Shown here in pieces: positions 17,720 to 25,275 of a stretch of DNA of 36,090 nucleotides. Every line of letters begins with the position of its first letter. Position 1 is the first letter of the stretch. The DNA comes from an uncultured Rhodanobacteraceae bacterium. GTDB lineage: Bacteria > Pseudomonadota > Gammaproteobacteria > Xanthomonadales > SZUA-5. The notes under the pieces were generated by a model, which worked only from the letters and a program-made list of their open reading frames with translations, was not told the DNA's origin and did not search any database. The DNA lies in NCBI GenBank assembly GCA_937928755.1, contig CALEZI010000201.1, forward strand, positions 1 to 36,090. The letters are read 5' to 3'. A program made the position numbers and the translations under genes.

Positions 17720-18702
17720 CGCGCCGACACCATGCGCTGCTCGCGCATCCAGGCGACGGTATCGGCGAGCAGGTGATCGAGCGGTGTGATCTTGAGATCG
17801 AGCTGTTGTTGTGCCTTGCTGAAATCGCAACGCATGCGCTGGCAGACAAAGGCCACCGATTCCGGCGTCAGGTCGGGCTCCTTGCCGGTCAGCCGGCTGA
17901 TCCAGTCCTTGGCCTGGGCAACAGCCTTGAGTGCGATTGCCGGAATCGGCTTGCTCGGCGTCGGTTTGCCGAGTTGGCGCCCGATACGCTGCACCAGGTC
18001 GAGAAAACTCGTCTGCTCGCCGCCGAGCAAGTAGTTCTCGCCACAGATGCCGCGCTCGGCTGCATGGATGTGTGCGCGCGCTGCCTCGCGCACGTCGACG
18101 AAGGCGCCGCTGCCGGGCGGCACGCCGGGCAGTTTCTGCTGGTCCACCATGACGATCAGGCGCGCCCAGTTGTTCGTGTCGCCTGGGCCGAAGATGTGCG
18201 TCGGGTTGCAGATCACGGCATCCAGGCCCGCCTTGACGGCGGCTTGCACCTCGACCTCGCCGAGCGCCTTGGTGTGCGAATAGTTGATCCAGGAGCCGCG
18301 GCCGAGGTGCGGCGAGGTCTCGCTGATGACCTCGTCGGTCAGGCCGTACACGGCGACGCTCGAGGTGTGCACCAGGCGGCCGACGCCGGCGCGCAGCGCC
18401 GCCTGCACCACGTTGCGCGTGCCGCCGACGTTGATGCGTGTCTGTTCGGCGAACTTCGGTTTCCATGACGCAGTGTTGGCGGCGACATGGAACACCAGAT
18501 CGGGCTTGCCGCGCAGGGCGGCGTCCAGCGACGCCACATCGGTCACATCGCCCTGGCAAGGCTCGAAAGCGAGGCCGCGCAGGCTCGCCAGCGCGCCTTC
18601 GGAGCGATACAGCGCGCGCACCTGGTAGCCGCGCTCGCACAGCAGCCGCACCAGATGGCCGCCGAGAAATCCGGTCGCACCGGTCACAACAGCGGTCGGC
18701 AT
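17716..18702 (-). CDS. NAD-dependent epimerase/dehydratase (extended SDR)
   Basis: A 328-residue extended short-chain dehydrogenase/reductase. The Rossmann motif 'TGATGFLG' is at residues 7-14, the active-site region 'TSS' at 113-115 and the catalytic Y141-x3-K145 (YSHTK). The substrate-side sequence 'CNPTHIFGPGD' resembles the HpnA/dihydroflavonol-4-reductase-like branch, so a role in modifying a sugar, hopanoid or other lipid precursor is possible, but the substrate cannot be read from the sequence. It is the first gene of a minus-strand set (epimerase, DUF3667, DUF4286, priA) and is coupled to DUF3667 by an ATGA overlap. Upstream lies a REPIN, then the divergent MATE gene. Confidence 0.9.
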   Translation of the reverse strand: MPTAVVTGATGFLGGHLVRLLCERGYQVRALYRSEGALASLRGLAFEPCQGDVTDVASLDAALRGKPDLVFHVAANTASWKPKFAEQTRINVGGTRNVVQAALRAGVGRLVHTSSVAVYGLTDEVISETSPHLGRGSWINYSHTKALGEVEVQAAVKAGLDAVICNPTHIFGPGDTNNWARLIVMVDQQKLPGVPPGSGAFVDVREAARAHIHAAERGICGENYLLGGEQTSFLDLVQRIGRQLGKPTPSKPIPAIALKAVAQAKDWISRLTGKEPDLTPESVAFVCQRMRCDFSKAQQQLDLKITPLDHLLADTVAWMREQRMVSAR

Positions 18703-18783
18703 GGCGCGTCCCCCAGGTTCAGTCCAGCCCCGTAAGATACGCGGCCCCGCGATCGATGGCAGGGGACGAGTGACGAGGCGCTG

Positions 18784-18844
18784 GTAGAGCCGAGCTTGCT
18801 CGGCTCGGTGAAGCCGAAAGGCAGCGGAGCAAGCTCCGCTCTAC
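18784..18844. repeat. GTAG-type REPIN (inverted pair) in the gap before the MATE gene
   Basis: The left half is GTAG followed by the hairpin AGCCGAGC-TT-GCTCGGCT. The right half is AGCGGAGC-AA-GCTCCGCT followed by CTAC. About 18 bases separate them. This is the layout of the GTAG-headed REP family known from Stenotrophomonas (SMAG). The two hairpins have compensated stem changes. It lies in the 303-base gap 18703-19005 between divergent genes; apart from it I see nothing convincing there. Confidence 0.9.
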
Positions 18845-19005
18845 AGAAGCGTCGGTCGCCGAGGTGATCGCAGTGCAGTCGAGCTTGCCGGTATGTCGGT
18901 CTGCGATTCAACGCGGGGCAGGGGACCCAGTTCGCGCCATGGATGGCGAGTGGCAGGTTGGTCCCGTGCCACGCCCCTTGCTCTTTCGGATCTTGTTTCT
19001 GATCA

Positions 19006-20361
19006 ATGACCTGCGATATGCATAGTGAAACCTACCCCGCGCATCTGAAGTCGACGTTGCGCCTGGCGGCGCCGCTCGTCGTCGGCCAGTTGTCGGCGAT
19101 GGGCATGAGCGTGGCCGACAGCGTGATCGCCGGGCGCATAAGCGCGGCGGCCCTGGGTGGAGTGGCGGTCGGCGCCGCGATCTACAGTTTCTCTCTGTTG
19201 CTGACCATCGGCGTGCTCGGCGCAGTCACGCCGACTGTGGCGCAGTTGTTCGGCGCCAGGCGATTCGACGAGATCGCGCCGCGCGCGCGTCAGGGCTGGT
19301 GGCTGGTGCTGGCGCTCGGGTTGACGGTGATGCTGGTGTGCTTCAACGCGAGCTTGCTGCTGAAGGCGATCGGCATCGATCCGGCGCTGTATCCCTATGC
19401 CAGCGATTTCCTGCGCGGCGTCGGCTGCGGCGGTCCGGCGCTGGCCGCCTTCTTCATGTTGCGCGGTTATGCCGATGGCCTCGGGCGCACCAAGCCGGGA
19501 ATGGTGGCCTCCACTCTGGGGCTGGTGCTGCTGGTGCCGCTGGCGATCGTGCTCGCCTTCGGCGCCGGACCGATTCCGGCGCTCGGCACCTTCGGACTCG
19601 GGCTGGCCACCGCGATCGCGTTGACCGTGGAGGCGATAGGCCTCGCCTGGTATCTGCACCGCGCCCAGTGGTTCCAGCGCTTCGGCAGCATCCTCAAGGT
19701 CGACCGGCCGCAATGGGAACCGATCCGCGCCCTGCTGGCCATCGGCCTGCCGATGGCCTTCGCCTGGCAGATGGAAGGCGGACTGTTCATCGTCGTTGCG
19801 CTGCTGATGGGGCGCATCGGCGGCGACTGGGCCGCCGCGCATCAGATCGCCATCAGCGTCGCCTCGGTCGCGTTCATGATCCCGCTCGGGCTGGCACAGG
19901 CGGTGACCGTGCGTGTCGGCCATGCGCGCGGCGCCGGCGATATCGTCGGCGTGCGCCGCGCCGGTGTCACCGGATTGGGTCTTGCGCTGGCGACGCAGAC
20001 GTTTTCTGCAGCCGTGATGCTGATCTTCGCCGCGCAGATCACGCGGCTGTATGCGCCCGGCGCCGAGTCGCTGGTGCCGCTGGCGGTGCAACTGATGTTC
20101 CTCGCCGGCATCTTCCAGTTGTCCGACGGCATCCAGGTGGTTGCCGCCGGTGCGCTGCGCGGACTCAAGGACACGCAATTGCCGATGTACATCACCGCGC
20201 TCGCCTACTGGGGCGTCGGCTTCCCGCTCGCCTGGGGCCTTGGTTTCGGCACCGGCCTCGGCGCGCCCGGGTTGTGGATCGGCTTCATCGCCGGCCTGAC
20301 CATGGCGGCGATCCTGCTCAACTGGCGATTTACGGTGATGCTGCGGCGGTTGTCGGGGTAA
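19006..20361 (+). CDS. MATE family multidrug efflux transporter
   Basis: A 451-residue inner-membrane protein with about twelve hydrophobic segments, the size and pattern of NorM-type MATE antiporters, which export cationic drugs or dyes in exchange for Na+ or H+. Visible signatures are 'AAPLVVGQLSAMGMSVADSVIAGRISAAALGGVAVG' in the first two helices (given here in family form), 'GVLGAVTPTVAQLFGARR' after helix two, the internally duplicated 'LPMAFAWQMEGGLFIV' and 'AAHQIAISVASVAFMIPLGLAQAVTVRVG', and 'LSDGIQVVAAGALRGLKDTQLPM' in the second half. Starts at 19006 and 19018 are both possible, neither with a clear ribosome binding site. A tandem-unit inverted repeat follows the stop by 32 bases. 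Confidence 0.93.
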   Translation: MTCDMHSETYPAHLKSTLRLAAPLVVGQLSAMGMSVADSVIAGRISAAALGGVAVGAAIYSFSLLLTIGVLGAVTPTVAQLFGARRFDEIAPRARQGWWLVLALGLTVMLVCFNASLLLKAIGIDPALYPYASDFLRGVGCGGPALAAFFMLRGYADGLGRTKPGMVASTLGLVLLVPLAIVLAFGAGPIPALGTFGLGLATAIALTVEAIGLAWYLHRAQWFQRFGSILKVDRPQWEPIRALLAIGLPMAFAWQMEGGLFIVVALLMGRIGGDWAAAHQIAISVASVAFMIPLGLAQAVTVRVGHARGAGDIVGVRRAGVTGLGLALATQTFSAAVMLIFAAQITRLYAPGAESLVPLAVQLMFLAGIFQLSDGIQVVAAGALRGLKDTQLPMYITALAYWGVGFPLAWGLGFGTGLGAPGLWIGFIAGLTMAAILLNWRFTVMLRRLSG

Positions 20362-20392
20362 GTGCGACGGGAAGTGCTTTTTGTCCGCAAAG

Positions 20393-20504
20393 GACGCAAA
20401 GGACGCAAAGAGAGCCAGGATTGGGGTGCTTGCGCGAGAGTCCCGATCTCCGCGCGCCGATCATCTGCTGGCTTTCCTTTGCGTTCTTTGCGTCCTTTGC
20501 GGAC
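20393..20504. repeat. Inverted repeat with tandem 9-base arms (GACGCAAAG), copy I
   Basis: The left arm from 20393 starts GTCCGCAAAG and repeats GACGCAAAG, three GCAAAG units in all. The right arm from 20477 to 20504 is its reverse complement, also with three CTTTGC units, ending GCGGAC. The interior of about 55 bases is unlike that of the other copies. It is in the MATE-thiG gap, where thiS would be expected. Confidence 0.9.
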
Positions 20505-20606
20505 CAATGCCTTTAGCGACAAGCCGATTCAGCGACAAGCTGATTCATGGCCTCGCACCGCGTGCTCGCGTAATCTTCCGCCTTTCCTTGATCTCGCCTC
20601 CCACCC

Positions 20607-21398
20607 GTGAGCACATCCATCAACGACCCATTGCTGATCGCCGGCAAGTCCTATTCCTCGCGCCTGTTGACCGGCACCGGCAAGTTCAAGGACCTTGAAG
20701 AGACCCGACTGGCGACCGAAGCCGCCGGCGCGCAGATCGTCACAGTGGCGATCCGGCGCACCAATATCGGCCAGGACCGGGGCCAGCCGAACTTGCTCGA
20801 TGTGCTGCCGCCGGATCGCTACACGATCCTGCCGAATACCGCTGGCTGCTTCAGCGCCGACGAGGCGGTGCGCACCTGTCGGTTGGCGCGCGAATTGCTC
20901 GATGGCGCGCCTCTGGTCAAGCTCGAAGTGCTGGCCGACGTCAAGACGCTGTTCCCGGGTGTGGTCGAGACGCTGAAAGCCACCGACATCCTGGTGCGCG
21001 AGGGTTTCCAGGTGATGGTCTACACCAACGACGACCCGATCGTTGCGCGGGAGCTGGCCAAACGCGGCTGCGTTGCGGTAATGCCGCTGGCGGCGCCGAT
21101 CGGCTCCGGCCTCGGCATCCGCAACCCTTACAACATCCTCACCATCGTCGAAGAACGCACGGTACCGATCCTGGTCGACGCCGGCGTCGGCACTGCGTCC
21201 GACGCCGCGGTGGCGATGGAACTCGGCTGCGACGGCGTGTTGATGAACACCGCGATCGCCGGCGCGCGTGATCCGATCCTGATGGCATCGGCGATGAAAA
21301 AGGCGATAGAAGCCGGCCGCGAGGCCTTTCTCGCCGGTCGCATCCCGCGCAAACGCTTCGCCAACGCATCGTCGCCGATGTCGGGCATGATCGAGTAA
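20607..21398 (+). CDS. thiG: Thiazole synthase ThiG
   Basis: A 263-residue (beta/alpha)8 enzyme that builds the thiamine thiazole phosphate from 1-deoxyxylulose 5-phosphate, dehydroglycine and ThiS-thiocarboxylate. Signatures are 'SRLLTGTGKF', 'VTVAIRRTNIGQ', the Schiff-base lysine K105 in 'LVKLEVLAD', 'AVMPLAAPIGSGLGI', 'VDAGVGTASDAAVAMELGCDG' in two adjoining strands, and 'NTAIAGARDPILMA'. The start is a GTG at 20607, with no strong ribosome binding site. trmB follows, as in pseudomonads and xanthomonads, where thiS normally precedes thiG; here no thiS-like ORF is present upstream. Two copies of a tandem-unit inverted repeat flank the gene. Confidence 0.96.
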   Translation: MSTSINDPLLIAGKSYSSRLLTGTGKFKDLEETRLATEAAGAQIVTVAIRRTNIGQDRGQPNLLDVLPPDRYTILPNTAGCFSADEAVRTCRLARELLDGAPLVKLEVLADVKTLFPGVVETLKATDILVREGFQVMVYTNDDPIVARELAKRGCVAVMPLAAPIGSGLGIRNPYNILTIVEERTVPILVDAGVGTASDAAVAMELGCDGVLMNTAIAGARDPILMASAMKKAIEAGREAFLAGRIPRKRFANASSPMSGMIE

Positions 21399-21446
21399 CT
21401 GTCGCTTCGATCGGGGCCCTCTGGAAGAAGTTGACCAAAGAGCCTG

Positions 21447-21568
21447 GTCCGCAAAGGACGCAAGGAACGCAAAGGAAAGCAGGGGCAGATTCAGTCGGCG
21501 CAGGTGACGAGACTGTCGCTGGAACTGATCGATCATTGCGCTTCGCTCTCTTTGCGTTCTTTGCGGAC
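21447..21568. repeat. Inverted repeat with tandem 9-base arms, copy II
   Basis: The left arm begins GTCCGCAAAGGACGCAAGG at 21447 (three units, one degenerate). The right arm, CTTTGCGTTCTTTGCGGAC at 21550-21568, has two units. The interior differs from copies I and III. It fills the thiG-trmB gap. Confidence 0.88.
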
Positions 21569-21603
21569 AAAAATGCGGTTCCGCCTGCAAGGATTGATCG
21601 ACC

Positions 21604-22308
21604 ATGTCCGAACCCGAGTCTCCCGGCGACAAACCGCATCGCGCGATCCGCAGCTTCGTGTTGCGCCAGGGACGCACCACCGATGCGCAGCGCGAGGCGC
21701 TGGAGCGCGACTGGCCGCGATTCGGACTGGACTGGCCGCGGCCATCGGCCGATCCGAAATCGTGGTTCGCGGCGCCGCTTCCTGTGGTGGTCGAGATCGG
21801 CTTCGGCAATGGCGAGGCGATTGCCGCCGCCGCGGCGGCCGATCCGGCGCGGAATTACCTCGGTATCGAGGTGCATCGACCCGGTGTCGGTCGATTGTTG
21901 CGTGAGCTCGCCGCGCGCGGAATCGACAACGTCCGCGTGATTTCGGCCGACGCGGTGGAGGTCCTGCGCGACTGCATCGCGCCCGGCAGCCTCGATGAAG
22001 TGCGCCTGTACTTTCCGGATCCGTGGCACAAGACCCGGCACCACAAGCGACGCATCGTGCAGACGCCGTTTGTCGAATTGGTGGCCAGTCGCTTGCGCCC
22101 GGGCGGCAGGTTCCACCTGGCCACCGACTGGGAGCCCTATGCGCAGTGGATGCGCGAGGTGCTCGACCCGAGCCCGCTGTTTCGCAATACCGGCGGTGCG
22201 GGCGGCTTCGTGCCGCGCCCGGATGGCCGCATCGAGACCCACTTCGAACGCCGCGGACGCAAGCTCGGGCATGGGGTGTGGGATATGGTGTACCAACGCG
22301 TTCGATAG
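21604..22308 (+). CDS. trmB: tRNA (guanine46-N7)-methyltransferase
   Basis: A 234-residue SAM-dependent enzyme that makes m7G46 in the variable loop of tRNAs. The SAM-binding motif 'VVVEIGFGNGEAIAAAA' lies at about residues 61-77, 'YLGIEVHRPGVGRLL' follows, then 'VRLYFPDPWHKTRHHKRRIVQ' (the TrmB hallmark PDPWxKxRHxKRR, in two pieces), 'GGRFHLATDWEPYA' and the C-terminal 'ETHFERRGRKLGHGVWDMVY', which holds the T-x-(F/Y)-E-x-(K/R)-G-x-(R/K)-x-G signature. AAGGA about ten bases upstream fits the start. It lies downstream of thiG on the same strand. Confidence 0.96.
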   Translation: MSEPESPGDKPHRAIRSFVLRQGRTTDAQREALERDWPRFGLDWPRPSADPKSWFAAPLPVVVEIGFGNGEAIAAAAAADPARNYLGIEVHRPGVGRLLRELAARGIDNVRVISADAVEVLRDCIAPGSLDEVRLYFPDPWHKTRHHKRRIVQTPFVELVASRLRPGGRFHLATDWEPYAQWMREVLDPSPLFRNTGGAGGFVPRPDGRIETHFERRGRKLGHGVWDMVYQRVR

Positions 22309-22335
22309 TGGTCCTGGTCGCTGGTTGCGAAGGGC

Positions 22336-22433
22336 GGTTGTCGGTTGCTGGTTGTTGGTTTCTGGCAGCAAGCGCCGAATCTGCGCGTGCCGTTGATCTT
22401 GCTGCCAACAACCAACAACCAACAACCAACACC
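22336..22433. repeat. Inverted repeat with tandem 7-base arms (GGTTGTT), copy I
   Basis: The left arm (22336-22372) is a run of 7-base GGTTGTT-like units ending CTGGCAGCAAG. The right arm (22398-22433) begins CTTGCTGC and continues as CCAACAA units. The loop is 25 bases. It lies in the trmB-permease gap. A degenerate relative is at 27763-27828. Confidence 0.88.
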
Positions 22434-22545
22434 GCCTCTCCCCCTGAACAACTCGCAACGATTCGCAAATTTCCGCTGCCAACCCGCTTAACATCCTTTT
22501 AATATCCAGACCTGCGGGCAAACGCCCAGGGATGCTGCGACCGAG

Positions 22546-24390
22546 ATGGAAGGTGGTCTGACACTCTCCTTCGACATCATGCTGGTGCTGGCCATTCTCG
22601 GCCTCACGGTGCTGCTGTTCGTGCGCGAGTGGGTCTCGACCGATGTGGCGGCGCTGGTGATCCTGGTGGTGCTCGGCCTGACCCAACTGGTGCCGGCTGA
22701 ACGTCTGTTCGATGGGTTCGCCTCCAATGCCGTGATGTCGATCCTCGCCGTCATGGTGCTCGGCGCCGGGCTCGATCGCACCGGTGTCCTGGGCCACGCC
22801 GCCAGCCTCGTGTTGCGTCTGTCGCAGGGTGAGGAGACGCGCCTGGTGGTGGCGCTCTCGCTGGTTGCCGGCACGGTGAGCGCGTTCATGCAAAATCCGG
22901 CGGTGGTGGCGTTGTTCCTGCCGGTCGCCAGCCGTATTGCCGCGCGCACGGGATATCCGCTGTCGCACCTGCTGATGCCGATGGGCTTCTGCGTGGTCCT
23001 CGGCGGCACCATGAGCATGGTCGGCAACTCGCCGATGATCCTGTTCAACGATCTGCTGCTCGCCGCCAACCGCAACCTGCCGTCGGGCGCCGAATCGCTG
23101 CGCGCGCTGCCGCTGTTTGCCGTATTGCCGGTAGGCCTGGCGCTGTTCATGGTCGGGGTCGGTTACTTCCGCTTTTACGGCAGCAAGGTGCTTTCCGCGC
23201 AGGACGACCGCCTGCCGGTGACTCCGGGTACGACCGAAAGTTATTTCGAGCAGGTTTACGGCATCCGCGGCGAGGTTTATGAACTCACCGTCGATGCCGG
23301 CAGCGCTCTGATCGGGCACAGTATCCAGGATGCGGAGACGTTGCCCGGTGCGCCGCTGATTCTGGCGATCAAGGACAACCAGGGCGTGCGCGTGGCGCCG
23401 CCCGGGGATCAGTTGCTGGCGCACAGCACGGTGATCGGTGCGCTCGGCCCGCCCGAGGCCGTCGAACAGTACGCGCGCGACCACGGTCTGGCGCGCGCAC
23501 CCCAGTTGCGGCAACTGGAGGAGGCTTTCAACCCGGCGCGCTCGGGCATTTCCGAGGCGGTGATACCGCCGGGTTCTCGATTCGTCGGCAAGACCATCGG
23601 CGATCTGCGCCTGCGCAAGCGTTTCGGCATCAGCCCGCTGGCGCTGACGCGCGGCGAGGAGATCTACCGCGAGGACATTCGCCGCATCGAGGTCAAGCCC
23701 GGCGATTGCCTCGTGTTTCACAGCGGCTGGCCGGAACTCGCCGAACATGCCCACGAAAAGGACTTCGTGGTGGTCACCGACTATCCCCAGGACGAGCAAC
23801 GGCCGCAGAAGCTCTGGCACGCCGTGACTTTCTTCGCTCTCGGATTCGGCCTCGCGCTGATCGGCCATTTCCCGCTGTCGGTGGCGCTGTTCGCCGGCGC
23901 CGTCGGCATGCTGCTGACCGGCGTGATCAGCATGGACGAGGCTTACAAGGCAATCAGTTGGAAGACGATCTTCGTGCTCGCCTGCCTGATCCCGCTCGGC
24001 GCCGCGATGGACAACACCGGCACGGCGGCGTGGCTGTCGCAGGAGGCGTTCACTTACCTCGATGGCTGGCCGATCTGGGCGCTGCAGTTGGCCATGGCGT
24101 TGCTGGCGGCAATCGCCGCAATGGCCATCTCGCAGATAGGCGCCACCGTGCTGATGGTGCCGATTGCGATCAACCTGGCGCTGGCGGCCAATGCCGATCC
24201 CCTGGAGTTCGCATTGATCGCCGCATTCGGTGCGTCCAACAACTTCCTGACCGCCAGCAACGCGGTGAACTCGTTGATCAGCGGTCCCGGCGGTTATCGT
24301 ACCCGCGAGTTCGTGCGCATCGGCCTGCCGCTGACACTGTTGTTCGCCGTGACTTCAGTGCTGATGGTCAATTGGGTGTTTGCACGCTGA
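22546..24390 (+). CDS. SLC13-family permease with two TrkA-C (RCK_C) domains
   Basis: A 614-residue inner-membrane transporter. The N-terminal block of about five helices (residues 8-195) includes 'NPAVVALFLPVA' and 'GGTMSMVGNSPMILFND', the first clamshell motif of the SLC13/DASS and arsenite-permease superfamily. A cytoplasmic middle part (about 225-410) holds two TrkA-C/RCK_C domains, recognisable from 'ELTVDAGSALIGHSIQDAE' and 'PPGSRFVGKTIGDLRLRKRFG'. The second membrane block follows, with 'AMDNTGTAAWLS' and 'GASNNFLTASNAVNSLI'. Such proteins are Na+-coupled transporters of dicarboxylates, sulfate or related anions; the substrate here is not decided, and the RCK_C domains suggest ligand control. 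No tight neighbour gene points to a pathway. Confidence 0.92.
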   Translation: MEGGLTLSFDIMLVLAILGLTVLLFVREWVSTDVAALVILVVLGLTQLVPAERLFDGFASNAVMSILAVMVLGAGLDRTGVLGHAASLVLRLSQGEETRLVVALSLVAGTVSAFMQNPAVVALFLPVASRIAARTGYPLSHLLMPMGFCVVLGGTMSMVGNSPMILFNDLLLAANRNLPSGAESLRALPLFAVLPVGLALFMVGVGYFRFYGSKVLSAQDDRLPVTPGTTESYFEQVYGIRGEVYELTVDAGSALIGHSIQDAETLPGAPLILAIKDNQGVRVAPPGDQLLAHSTVIGALGPPEAVEQYARDHGLARAPQLRQLEEAFNPARSGISEAVIPPGSRFVGKTIGDLRLRKRFGISPLALTRGEEIYREDIRRIEVKPGDCLVFHSGWPELAEHAHEKDFVVVTDYPQDEQRPQKLWHAVTFFALGFGLALIGHFPLSVALFAGAVGMLLTGVISMDEAYKAISWKTIFVLACLIPLGAAMDNTGTAAWLSQEAFTYLDGWPIWALQLAMALLAAIAAMAISQIGATVLMVPIAINLALAANADPLEFALIAAFGASNNFLTASNAVNSLISGPGGYRTREFVRIGLPLTLLFAVTSVLMVNWVFAR

Positions 24391-24477
24391 CGGTCCTGGT
24401 CCGTTTCGCGGCCAAGCTGAGCTGCGACGCAAGTCGATTTCTTGCGCGATGTCTGGCACGCGATATCGGCTTCGCCG

Positions 24478-24831
24478 CTACACCAGCGGCTGATCCGCGG
24501 TCGACGACGCCAGCCGCACCTCACCATCCACGATTTCGATCGCGACGCGCTTGAGCGACTCGCCGCGACACGGACCGCCAATGCAGTAGCCATCTTCTGG
24601 CCGGAATGAAGCGCCGTGGGCCGCGCAGACCAGTTGGCCATGGGCATAAAGGAAGCGTCCGGGCGCCCAGTTGAGCGGTCGCCCGGCGTGCGGACAGACG
24701 TTGAGGTAGGCATGCAGGTGGCCACCGCTGCGCAGCAGCACCAGCGTGGAGTCGTCGGCCACGCGTGGATCGATACACTCGATGGCCTGACCCTCGGCCA
24801 CCTCTGCCGCCGCACACAAGCGCTCGCTCAT
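24478..24831 (-). CDS. Rieske-type [2Fe-2S] ferredoxin
   Basis: A 117-residue soluble protein made of a single Rieske domain. The cluster ligands are in 'CPHAGRPLNW' (C46, H48) and 'CAAHGASF' (C69, H72), spaced as in ferredoxin components of oxygenases and NirD-like proteins. It would carry electrons to an oxygenase or reductase, but no such partner is in the window. It converges on the SLC13 permease gene and is divergent from the small membrane protein at 24899, with a gap of 67 bases. An extra Cys pair (C83 and C88, in 'GYCIGGPCRGE') lies beyond the second ligand pair and is not part of the canonical motif. Confidence 0.93.
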   Translation of the reverse strand: MSERLCAAAEVAEGQAIECIDPRVADDSTLVLLRSGGHLHAYLNVCPHAGRPLNWAPGRFLYAHGQLVCAAHGASFRPEDGYCIGGPCRGESLKRVAIEIVDGEVRLASSTADQPLV

Positions 24832-24898
24832 CCGGCTTCACCCCAGCTTAAACCAATGTCGTGCATGCTAGCGACTACTGAGCCGCTGGAGCGCTGTC

Positions 24899-25183
24899 GT
24901 GGATCGTTTGTTGCTGTCGGGCTCGATCCCGTGGACCCAGCGAGTTGCTGCCGTACTGGTCTGGCTGGTCGGCCTGGCGTTAGTCGCCGGACTGTTGGTG
25001 TTCGGGTTTTTCGTCGGCGCCGCCCTGCTCGGCATCGCGGCGATCGGCGGCCTCGTGGCCTGGGCGCGCGTGCGCTTCGGCAAGCCGATTTTCCCGGGCC
25101 AGAAACCCCGCGCCGCGCCGCCTCGCGCGGGCGAGACCATCATCGATGCCGAATACGTGGTGATTCGCCGCGACGAGAGATAA
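24899..25183 (+). CDS. Small two-helix membrane protein, conserved hypothetical type
   Basis: A 94-residue protein starting with GTG, preceded by GGAG seven bases upstream. Two hydrophobic stretches (about residues 18-34 and 35-56, possibly one helical hairpin) are followed by a basic, Pro/Ala-rich linker and an acidic-to-basic end, 'ETIIDAEYVVIRRDER'. This 'I(I/E)(D/E)(A/G)EY.V(I/V)' ending after two helices is a pattern I associate with small uncharacterised gammaproteobacterial membrane proteins. Function is unknown. It shares a short divergent promoter region with the Rieske ferredoxin gene. Confidence 0.7.
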   Translation: MDRLLLSGSIPWTQRVAAVLVWLVGLALVAGLLVFGFFVGAALLGIAAIGGLVAWARVRFGKPIFPGQKPRAAPPRAGETIIDAEYVVIRRDER

Positions 25184-25240
25184 GACGCAACCGTCGCAGG
25201 CGATTCCGCCGCCAGGGTGGTGTGTCACGGCCGCCAGTTC

Positions 25241-25275
25241 GGCGGCAGATTCCCGCTGCGCGGGATCCGCCCTAC
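25241..25275. repeat. Hairpin repeat at a convergent junction; supplies the GNAT stop
   Basis: The arms GGCAGATTCCCGC and GCGGGATCCGCC pair with one bulge. On the minus strand the element begins GTAGGGCGGATCCCGC, and its TAG is the stop codon of the GNAT gene. It belongs to the same type as the TAGGGTGGATCCCGC hairpin at 11813. It could end both convergent transcripts. Confidence 0.7.

Noticed and set aside
18684..18911. 75-residue minus-strand ORF in the gap before the MATE gene
   Set aside because: Mostly a translation of the GTAG REPIN, without a ribosome binding site or family pattern.
20393..20504. CRISPR array from the short direct repeats in the arms
   Set aside because: Units are 9 bases with no unique spacers, and the two arms are inverted relative to each other; no cas genes are present.
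20505..20606. TPP riboswitch before thiG
   Set aside because: No CUGAGA-type or other conserved TPP aptamer segments seen in the leader.
20362..20610. 82-residue plus-strand ORF in the MATE-thiG gap as a possible thiS
   Set aside because: Its sequence is translated repeat arms (RKGRKGRKE...), and it has no ubiquitin-like pattern or C-terminal GG.
21139..23868. Minus-strand ORF of 909 codons across thiG-trmB-permease
   Set aside because: It is antisense to three well-recognised genes, crosses two repeat elements, and has Arg/His/Gln-rich low-complexity composition.
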